DNA of 64,000 bases from Jiangella alba (lineage in GTDB: Bacteria; Actinomycetota; Actinomycetes; Jiangellales; Jiangellaceae). The notes under the pieces were generated by a model. That model did not search any database. It was given only the letters and a program-made list of their open reading frames with translations, and was not told where the DNA came from. Both the position numbers and the translations under genes were made by a program. The stretch spans positions 434,001-498,000 of the forward strand of contig NZ_FNUC01000004.1 of NCBI RefSeq assembly GCF_900106035.1. The letters are read 5' to 3'. Below, in pieces: positions 58,235-64,000 of the stretch; the first letter of the stretch is position 1; the number at the start of each line of letters is the position of its first letter.

Positions 58235-59182
58235 TCAGGCGTCGTCGAAGCCGGAGGCGTGCAGGAACGGGCCCGCGTGCCGGGTGATCCGCGGGTGGTC
58301 GAGCAGCCGGAGCGCACCGTCGGCGCCGTCGCCGTCCGGTGCGACGATGCGCGCGGCGGGGACGCGGGCCAGGACGGCGCGGCGGAACGGGTCCTCGAGC
58401 AGGCCGCCGGTCCGGAACAGGCCACCGCCCCAGGAGAAGCACGGCTCCAGCCCGGCGGCGGCCGCGACGGCCGACTCGGCGAGGCGTTCACCGGCGTGGC
58501 GCCAGATGCCGCTCGCGACCGGGTCGCCGCCGCGGGCGGCCTCGGCCACCGCCGGGGCGAACGCCGCCAGCTCGAACGACGGCGAGTCGCCGTTGTACAC
58601 GCGGCCCAGCAGGCCCGCCGGGTCGCCGTACCGCGTGGCCACCGCGGCGGCGAGCGGCCCCGAACCGCCGGCGCGTCCGTCGAGGTGGCGCAGGGCCGCG
58701 GCGAGCCCTCGGCGCCCGATCCAGGCGCCGCCGCCCTCGTCGCCGAGCAGGTAGCCCCAGCCGTCGGTGCGGTTCCAGACGCCGCCGAGGTCGGTGCCGA
58801 GCGCGATGACGCCGGTCCCGGCCGCCACGACCACGCCGGGACGGCCGCCGAGGGCGCCCAGGTGCGTCGTGAGCGCGTCGCCGGCCACCATCACCCGGCT
58901 CGCGCCGAGCCGGTCGCGCAACTCCGCGGCGATCGCGGCGGGATCCTCGAGCAGCCCGGGCAGGCCGGTCGTCCCGACGCAGACGGCGTCGAGCCGTGGC
59001 GGTCGCGCGGCGTCGGCCGCCTGCGTCACGGCCTCGACGGCCGCCTCGACGACGGTCGCGGCGTCGAGGGTGGCGCGGCGGTGTGTCGGGCGGGTCAGCC
59101 GCACCCGGCGTCGTCCCGTGCCGAGCTCGACGACCGCCCGGACGCCACTGCCTCCGACGTCGACGCCGGCCCGAGCGCTCAC
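58235..59182 (-). CDS. BadF/BadG-type sugar kinase, probable N-acetylglucosamine kinase
   Basis: A 315-residue ASKHA-fold ATPase. Phosphate-1 motif GVDVGGSGVRAVV, phosphate-2 VAAGTGVIALGTDLGG and the connecting segment LLGDEGGGAWIGRRGLAAAL match N-acetylglucosamine kinases of the BadF group, and WGGGLFRTGGLLEDPF is the adenosine region. GTG 59182 overlaps the murQ stop (GTGA). With the etherase and GH89 glycosidase upstream it should phosphorylate imported or released GlcNAc or MurNAc; which one is open. A MurK-like role is possible given murQ. Confidence 0.85.
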   Translation of the reverse strand: MSARAGVDVGGSGVRAVVELGTGRRRVRLTRPTHRRATLDAATVVEAAVEAVTQAADAARPPRLDAVCVGTTGLPGLLEDPAAIAAELRDRLGASRVMVAGDALTTHLGALGGRPGVVVAAGTGVIALGTDLGGVWNRTDGWGYLLGDEGGGAWIGRRGLAAALRHLDGRAGGSGPLAAAVATRYGDPAGLLGRVYNGDSPSFELAAFAPAVAEAARGGDPVASGIWRHAGERLAESAVAAAAGLEPCFSWGGGLFRTGGLLEDPFRRAVLARVPAARIVAPDGDGADGALRLLDHPRITRHAGPFLHASGFDDA

Positions 59183-60066
59183 GCGCGACCCTCGAACCGC
59201 GCGACGGCCGCCCGCACCGAACCGGCCTCGGCCAGCGCCGCACGCGCGTCGTCGGCGCCGGCGTCGCCGAGCAGGGCGACGAGCGCGACCTCGATGTCGC
59301 CGCCGGCGTCGCGCAGGGCCGCCCGTGCGGCCGCCTCGTCGCGGCCGGTCGCCGCGCGGACGACCGCGACGGCGCGCTCGCGGAGCTTCTCGTTGGTGAC
59401 GGACATGCCGATCATCAGGTTCGAGTACACGCGGCCGCGGCGGGCCATGAGCGCGGTCGAGAACGCGTTCAGCGCGACCTTGGTCGCCGTGCCGGCCTTC
59501 AGCCGGGTCGATCCGGTGAGCGCCTCCGGGCCGGTGTCCAGCACGATGACGTGGCCGGCCTCGATCACCGGGTCCGGCGAGCAGCTGATGAGCACGGTCG
59601 ACGCCCCACGGCGGCGTGCCTCGCCCAGTGCCGCGGCGACGTACGGCGTCGCACCGGAGGCGGTGATGCCCAGGACGAGGTCGGCGCCGGTGACGTCCCG
59701 GAGGTCCTCGGCGCCGAGATCCCCAGAGTCCTCGAAGTCCAGAGCGGAGTCGACGAGTGCGGCCGCGCCGCCCGGGAAGTGGGCGGTGACGAGCGAGCGG
59801 TCCACGCCGAAGGTCGGGGTGAGCTCGGTCGCGTCGAGCACGGCCAACCGGCCCGAGGCACCGGCGCCCACGTAGTGCAGCCGCCCGCCCGCGGCGAGCT
59901 TGGCGTCGGCGAGCTGCACCGCCTCGGCGATCGCGGGCAGCGCCGCGCGCACCGCCTCGACGGCGGCGGCGTCCTCGTCCACGATGCGCGCCAGCGCCTC
60001 TCGCGTCGGCAGCGTGTCGAGGTCGAGCGTCGCCGGGTTGCGCGCCTCGGTCGGTCGGGTCGTCAT
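59179..60066 (-). CDS. murQ: N-acetylmuramic acid 6-phosphate etherase
   Basis: A 295-residue SIS-fold lyase that removes D-lactate from MurNAc-6-phosphate to give GlcNAc-6-phosphate. The family signatures are clear: TEARNPATLDLDTLPTREAL at the start, RLHYVGAGASGRLAVLDATE, LTPTFGV, VLGITASGATPYVAAAL, TGSTRLKAGTATKVALNAFS and SNLMIGMSVTNEKLRERA. The catalytic Glu should lie in the DATELTPTF segment. ATG 60066 overlaps the GH89 stop (ATGA) and its own stop overlaps the kinase, so three genes are coupled in a wall- or glycan-sugar salvage operon. Confidence 0.93.
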   Translation of the reverse strand: MTTRPTEARNPATLDLDTLPTREALARIVDEDAAAVEAVRAALPAIAEAVQLADAKLAAGGRLHYVGAGASGRLAVLDATELTPTFGVDRSLVTAHFPGGAAALVDSALDFEDSGDLGAEDLRDVTGADLVLGITASGATPYVAAALGEARRRGASTVLISCSPDPVIEAGHVIVLDTGPEALTGSTRLKAGTATKVALNAFSTALMARRGRVYSNLMIGMSVTNEKLRERAVAVVRAATGRDEAAARAALRDAGGDIEVALVALLGDAGADDARAALAEAGSVRAAVARFEGRA

Positions 60067-62216
60067 GGGTGCGTGGTCCTCTCGGCCGGGGGCGTGGCGA
60101 TGATGTCGGTGAAGGCGCTGATGGCCCGCCGGCTGATGGCGGCGAGCCGGTCGAGCGGGACGGCGGGAGCGTCGGCGCCGCCGTCGACGAACCGGCGGTG
60201 CAGGTCGTCCAGGTCGCGGTCGAGTTGCGCCTCGGCGCGGGGGCGGTCGGTTCCGGCCAGCTCGACGGCCGCGGCCCAGGCCGCGAGCCGCCGCTTGTAG
60301 CGGCCACCCACCAGCCCGCGCCACAACCGTCCGGAGTAGTCCTCCAGCGTGGTCTTCGGCGTCTCGTTCCAGCTGGTGACGAGCCGCCGGGCGGAGCCGA
60401 CCAGCTCGGCGGGGTCGACGCCGTCGGCGGCGGCGCGGGCGGCGGCGTCCTCCCAAGTGCTGAGCCGGGACTCCGCGCGGGTCGCGAACAGCTCGTCGAA
60501 CCCGTCGAGCTCCGTGCCCAGCCGCTCGGCGAGGGCCCGCCGCCGGGCCGGGTCGGGCTGCTCGGCGATGCGGACGACGAGCTCGTCGGCGATCCGCGAA
60601 CAGGCGGCCTGCGCGAGCTCCACGAGGTCGAGACCGAGCGGGCCGGACGCCAGCGCGGGGTCGTCGTCGAGCACGTCGACGAGCAGCCGCCACGACGTCG
60701 CGAACCGGTCCGGGTCGAACCAGCGCTGCGACTCGACGTCGCTGCGCAGCGCGGCGGGGTCGTCGACCCAGGCGAGGGTCGGGCGGCGCACGAGCACCCC
60801 GTGGAAGGTCTCCGGGAAGATCGGCCGGCCGCGGGCGTCGTAGATGGTGGCGAGCAGCCCGGACCACGCGTCCTCCAGCCGGTCGTCGCGGCGGCCGTAG
60901 CGATCGGCCGCGAAGCGGCGGACCCATGCGTCGAGGTCGGGCCGGTCGCCCCAGGCGAGGTCGGCGAGGAGCTCGAAGAACACGCCGTTGTGGTGGATCG
61001 ACTCCATCGTCAGGCCGAGCCCGGTGGGCGGACGGGCCGAGGCGAGCGCGGCCTCGAACTGGTCCCGCGCCCGGGGCAGGTCGGCGACCGCGTCGCTGCG
61101 CCCGCCGAAGTTGAGCAGCCCGCACCACTGCCAGGTCCGGCCGGAGAAGCCGTCCTGCCGCGGCCAGACCGGCGCGTGCTCGGCCCAGAGGTCGAGGACG
61201 AGCAGGGCGTCGTGCGGCACGGCGTCGAGGAAGGCCCGCACCCGCTCGTGGGTCCAGTAGTCCGCCTGGTACGCGAACGGCCAGGCCTGCAGGACCCAGA
61301 CGGCGTCCGGCTCGGCGTCGCGGAAGCCGCGCACCAGCTCCCCGGCCACGCGCGTGGGGAAGTCGTCGTCCTCGTCGGCCGGCGGCGTCTCGATGAACGG
61401 GTCGGACGCGATGTGGGTGACGGCGCCGAACCGCTCCTGCTGGACGCGCACCACCTCGGCGGCGAGCCGGGCGAACCGGGCGTCGCCGGGGTCGAGGAAC
61501 CAGGTGGTGTTGTCCTGCCACCGGCGCGGCCGCGTCGCGTCCGGCGCCAGGCCGCGGGGCACGTGCCCGGTGAAGCCGGGGAGCACCGGGGTCATGCCCA
61601 GCGAGCGCATCCGCTCGACGATCCGCCGGCCGAGGCGGGCACGCCGCTCGAGGTCGTCGGCGGTGAGCTGGACCCGGCGGCCGTCGCGGCAGCCCATGTA
61701 CTGGAACGGCAGGTAGAGCGGTTCGCCGAGGAAGCTCAGGATGGTTTCGTCGTCGAGGCCGAAGCGGCGGTAGACGTCGGCCAGCACGGCCTCGTGACCG
61801 GCCAGCGCCAGCGGCATGGTGATGCCGTGCAGCGCCATCCAGTCGATCTCGCGCTCCCAGTCCGGCCACGACCAGTGCGCCGTCGAGTAGCTGAACGTGC
61901 AGAAGTTCAGCATGTACTGGTCGCGGACGCGGGCGCGGACGGTGCGCTCGGGCGCCTCCGCGACCGGCGTCACGTCCAGGGGCGTGCGGGTGGGCCAGTG
62001 GACGGCGGTCCCGTGCTGCCGGCGCAGGTGATCGTGCAGGCCGGCGCACGCGCTGACCGGGTCGCTCGCCGTCAGCTCGAGGCGGCTGTCGCGCACGCGA
62101 TGCCGGAACCCGCGGCCGAGGCCGGGATCCCAGCGGATCGCCAGCCGGCGGGCGAACCCGGCGCCCGCGACCCGCTCGGCGAGCTCGCGGACGGCGGCTT
62201 CGTGGGCACCGTTCAT
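60063..62216 (-). CDS. Alpha-N-acetylglucosaminidase (GH89), no signal peptide
   Basis: A 717-residue glycoside hydrolase of family 89 (NAGLU type), which removes terminal alpha-linked GlcNAc. Family sequence: the N-terminal domain (AAVRELAERVAGAGFARRLA), then YMLNFCTFSYSTAHWSWPDW, WMALHGITMPLALAGHEAVL, PFQYMGCRDG, VLPGFTGHVPRGL, and GLGLTMESIHHNGVFFELLA, whose Glu is a candidate catalytic residue. A helical C-terminal domain completes the usual length. The N-terminus (MNGAHEAAV) has no export signal, so the enzyme should act on imported oligosaccharides in the cytoplasm. GGAGG precedes ATG 62216; GTG 62219 is an alternative. Confidence 0.9.
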   Translation of the reverse strand: MNGAHEAAVRELAERVAGAGFARRLAIRWDPGLGRGFRHRVRDSRLELTASDPVSACAGLHDHLRRQHGTAVHWPTRTPLDVTPVAEAPERTVRARVRDQYMLNFCTFSYSTAHWSWPDWEREIDWMALHGITMPLALAGHEAVLADVYRRFGLDDETILSFLGEPLYLPFQYMGCRDGRRVQLTADDLERRARLGRRIVERMRSLGMTPVLPGFTGHVPRGLAPDATRPRRWQDNTTWFLDPGDARFARLAAEVVRVQQERFGAVTHIASDPFIETPPADEDDDFPTRVAGELVRGFRDAEPDAVWVLQAWPFAYQADYWTHERVRAFLDAVPHDALLVLDLWAEHAPVWPRQDGFSGRTWQWCGLLNFGGRSDAVADLPRARDQFEAALASARPPTGLGLTMESIHHNGVFFELLADLAWGDRPDLDAWVRRFAADRYGRRDDRLEDAWSGLLATIYDARGRPIFPETFHGVLVRRPTLAWVDDPAALRSDVESQRWFDPDRFATSWRLLVDVLDDDPALASGPLGLDLVELAQAACSRIADELVVRIAEQPDPARRRALAERLGTELDGFDELFATRAESRLSTWEDAAARAAADGVDPAELVGSARRLVTSWNETPKTTLEDYSGRLWRGLVGGRYKRRLAAWAAAVELAGTDRPRAEAQLDRDLDDLHRRFVDGGADAPAVPLDRLAAISRRAISAFTDIIATPPAERTTHP

Positions 62217-62228
62217 CACGCCTCCAAG

Positions 62229-62253
62229 ATAGTTACGTACGGCCCGCAACTAT
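62229..62253. promoter_or_regulatory. Candidate operator between GH89 and ROK genes
   Basis: ATAGTT (62229-62234) and AACTAT (62248-62253) form an inverted repeat with a 13-nt spacer in the AT-richer 74-nt divergent spacer. TATAGT (62254-62249, leftward) resembles a -10. The ROK regulator encoded at 62291 is the likely binder. Confidence 0.5.
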
Positions 62254-62290
62254 ATGCTACGGTGACGCGCACTGACAGAGGGAGGCACCG

Positions 62291-63526
62291 GTGACCACGC
62301 ACACCGTCGCGGTCGACACGCAGATCATGCGGGGTATCAACGCGGCCGCCGTGCTGACCGTCCTGCGCGACGCGAGCCCGCTCGGCGTCTCGACCATCGC
62401 GAAGCGCACCGGCCTCTCCCGCCAGGCCGTCACCCGCGCCATCGCCGGTCTCGAGCAGCTCGGCCTGGCCGAGTTCCGCGCCCCCGACCCGCAGGCCACG
62501 CGGGCCGGACGGCCCGCCCAGTCGGTCGTGTTCCGCGGCGACGCCGCCGTCGTCGTCGGCGTGGCCATCGCGCCCGACGTCGTCACCGTCGCGACGGCCG
62601 ACCTCGCCGGCGAGCTGCTGGACCGGCGCGACCTGCCGCTCACCGAGCCGTCGTCCGTGCGCGACCAGGTCGGCGCCGGCATCCGCGCCGCCCTCGACGA
62701 GCTGTCGGTCCCACGCGAGCGGGTCTGGGCGGCCAGCGTCGCCGTCCCCGGCATCGTCGACGTCGCCACCGGCACCGTGGTGCTGAGCTCGAGCATGGCG
62801 CACCTGCACGGCGACGGGCTGCGGTCGGCGGTCGCGGAGCTCCTCGACTGCACGGTCTACGTCGACAACGACGTCAAGCTGGCCACCGAGGGCGAGCAGT
62901 GGCGCGGCACGCCGCACGAGACGTCGTCGCTGGTCCTCGTCGAATGGGGCGAGCGGGTCGGCGCCGGCCTCATGCTCAACGGCACCCTGTACCGCGGCGC
63001 GTCGAACGACTCCGGCGACATCGGCTTCCTCCGCCTCGAGCCCGCGTCGCGGCCGAACGAGGCCGACCGCGCCGACGTCCTCGGCCCCTTCGAGCGGACG
63101 GTGGGCGGCGCGGCGCTGACCCAGCTGGCGATGGACGCAGCCGGCCGGCACGGCGACCACGAGTGGCTCGCGACGCTCGCGTCCGCGCCCGCCGACACCC
63201 GGCTCGACCTGGTGATCGCCGCCGTGCGAGACGGCCGGGCCCCCGCCGTCGAGGCCATGCGGACCGTGGCCGCGCGGTTCGCCCGCGGCATCGCCGCGGT
63301 CCGCGCGCTGCTCGACCCCGAACTGGTGATCATCGGCGGCCCGATGGCCCGCTGCGGTGAGGAGCTGCTGGTCACGCTCCGGGCCGAGCTGGAGGGCGAG
63401 ACCCTCAACCAGCCGTCCATCGAACTCTCGACGCTCGGCGGCGACGCCGTCGTCCAGGGGGCGCTGCATCACGCCCTCGCCATCGTCGAGGCGGAGCGAC
63501 TCGCACCGAGCGCGCTCTCGGAGTAG
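62291..63526 (+). CDS. ROK-family transcriptional repressor (NagC/XylR-like)
   Basis: A 411-residue regulator. The N-terminal winged HTH (about 15-70) reads AAAVLTVLRDASPLGVSTIA and RTGLSRQAVTRAIAGLEQLG. The ROK sugar-binding domain follows: VVVGVAIAPDVVTVATADLA, VAVPGIVDVATG, VDNDVKLATEGEQWRG and GASNDSGDIGFLRL. The Cys-rich zinc motif CxCGxxGCxE of typical ROK proteins is missing. Ligand is probably a GlcNAc derivative, inferred from the divergent GH89-murQ-kinase operon. It starts at GTG 62291 and is followed after 49 nt by the sugar-binding lipoprotein gene. Confidence 0.9.
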   Translation: MTTHTVAVDTQIMRGINAAAVLTVLRDASPLGVSTIAKRTGLSRQAVTRAIAGLEQLGLAEFRAPDPQATRAGRPAQSVVFRGDAAVVVGVAIAPDVVTVATADLAGELLDRRDLPLTEPSSVRDQVGAGIRAALDELSVPRERVWAASVAVPGIVDVATGTVVLSSSMAHLHGDGLRSAVAELLDCTVYVDNDVKLATEGEQWRGTPHETSSLVLVEWGERVGAGLMLNGTLYRGASNDSGDIGFLRLEPASRPNEADRADVLGPFERTVGGAALTQLAMDAAGRHGDHEWLATLASAPADTRLDLVIAAVRDGRAPAVEAMRTVAARFARGIAAVRALLDPELVIIGGPMARCGEELLVTLRAELEGETLNQPSIELSTLGGDAVVQGALHHALAIVEAERLAPSALSE

Positions 63527-63575
63527 GCCCCGCCCACCCCACCGTCCTGCGTCACAGCAACGAGAGGAGCAGCAC

Positions 63576-64000
63576 ATGCTCACCACCCGGAGATCCGCTG
63601 CGCTGGTCGCGGCCGGAGCGGCGGCGCTCGCCCTGACGTCGTGCGGGAGCGACTCGGCCGACACGCCCGCCGGCGCCGCCCCGACCGAGGTCTCCACCGA
63701 GATCACCTCCGATCCGGTGACGCTCACGCTCGCCTACACCGACGAGCCGCCGACGCAGGCGCTCGTCGACGGCTTCACCGCGCTGCACCCGAACGTCACC
63801 ATCGAGACCCAGCAGACGCCGTTCAGCGACTACGTCAAGTCGGTGCAGCTCGCGATGTCGTCGGAGACGCCGCCCGACATCGCGCAGTACAACCCCGGCG
63901 CCATGCGGTCGCTCGTCCCGGCCGGGCTGATCCTCGACCTGTCGGCCTGGAGCGACGCCTACGGGTGGGACGAGAGCTTCCCGCCGTCCAGCCTGGAGGT
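63576..64000 (+). CDS. Sugar ABC transporter substrate-binding lipoprotein, 3' end outside window
   Basis: The first 141 codons of an extracellular solute-binding protein (family 1 type). Lipobox LTSC (Cys at about residue 23) follows a typical signal, then VTLTLAYTDEPPTQALVDGF, the strand-helix opening TALHPNVTIETQQTPFSDYV, and MSSETPPDIAQYNPGAMRSL, which match ABC sugar importers. GAGAGGAG precedes ATG 63576. The permease and ATPase genes presumably lie past the right edge. With the intracellular GH89 operon it suggests import of GlcNAc-containing oligosaccharides. Confidence 0.87.
   Translation, partial: MLTTRRSAALVAAGAAALALTSCGSDSADTPAGAAPTEVSTEITSDPVTLTLAYTDEPPTQALVDGFTALHPNVTIETQQTPFSDYVKSVQLAMSSETPPDIAQYNPGAMRSLVPAGLILDLSAWSDAYGWDESFPPSSLE

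Noticed and set aside
1..64000. CRISPR arrays, tRNA or rRNA genes, intact transposases
   Set aside because: No regularly spaced repeats, no tRNA T-arm/acceptor pattern, and no transposase motifs were found on reading both strands.

Overview
The window reads as chromosomal DNA of a high-G+C actinomycete. Codon third positions are overwhelmingly G or C, there are many GTG starts, neighbouring genes are often coupled by 4-nt ATGA/GTGA overlaps, and the families present (BTAD/SARP and large ATP-binding LuxR regulators, ECF41-like sigma factor, MMPL transporter, sortase-anchored repeat protein, OpuA/ProU-like betaine uptake) are typical of soil actinobacteria. A Jiangella/Kribbella/Nocardioides-like organism is plausible, but the genus is a guess. 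I see no rRNA, tRNA, CRISPR array, prophage or intact insertion sequence.

Layout. 1-5565: a large LuxR-type ATPase regulator (cut by the left edge), a divergent MalT-like regulator and an ECF sigma factor. 5601-11210: a 60-bp palindrome, a terminator, and a 1814-residue LADTG-anchored surface protein with six tandem repeats. 11421-16733: a lipoprotein/Tat-exported Dyp peroxidase pair, a BTAD regulator coupled to an AhpD-like protein, and isopentenyl-diphosphate isomerase. 16734-17391 is a gene-poor stretch with decayed-looking ORF fragments. 17392-24543: GNAT and PNPOx-like enzymes, a secreted subtilase-kelch fusion with a divergent TrmB/LuxR-like regulator, and an EEP-family hydrolase.

24538-34403 is the most coherent block, a probable aromatic-compound catabolic island. 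One leftward operon carries an ABC ATPase, MDR dehydrogenase, OsmC, class III CoA-transferase, amidohydrolase, LigB-like and LigA-like extradiol dioxygenase subunits, and a LysR regulator. A divergent rightward operon carries the matching substrate-binding protein, two permeases and a RidA-family deaminase. The ATPase is therefore separated from its transporter partners by the shared promoter region.

34390-44331 holds RtcB, a BBE-type flavoenzyme, a sulfite-oxidase-fold enzyme, a DrrAB-like exporter, an AbiEi-DUF559 protein bracketed by copies of one palindromic element, a PfpI-MarR operon with tandem operators over an apparently leaderless start, a 56-residue membrane protein, a GNAT protein, SRPBCC and SGNH proteins. 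44328-52956: TetR and MOSC genes around a perfect 16-bp palindrome, a small peptidoglycan-binding protein divergent from a membrane-tethered STAND-like NTPase, a secreted sialidase-fold protein and a complete glycine-betaine-type ABC importer ending in a strong bidirectional terminator. 53010-58218: an MMPL transporter divergent from an ECF41-like sigma factor with a textbook ECF41 promoter, then APH, GNAT and membrane proteins. 58235-64000: amino-sugar catabolism (BadF-type sugar kinase, MurQ, a signal-less GH89 alpha-N-acetylglucosaminidase) divergent from a ROK regulator and the start of a sugar ABC importer cut by the right edge.
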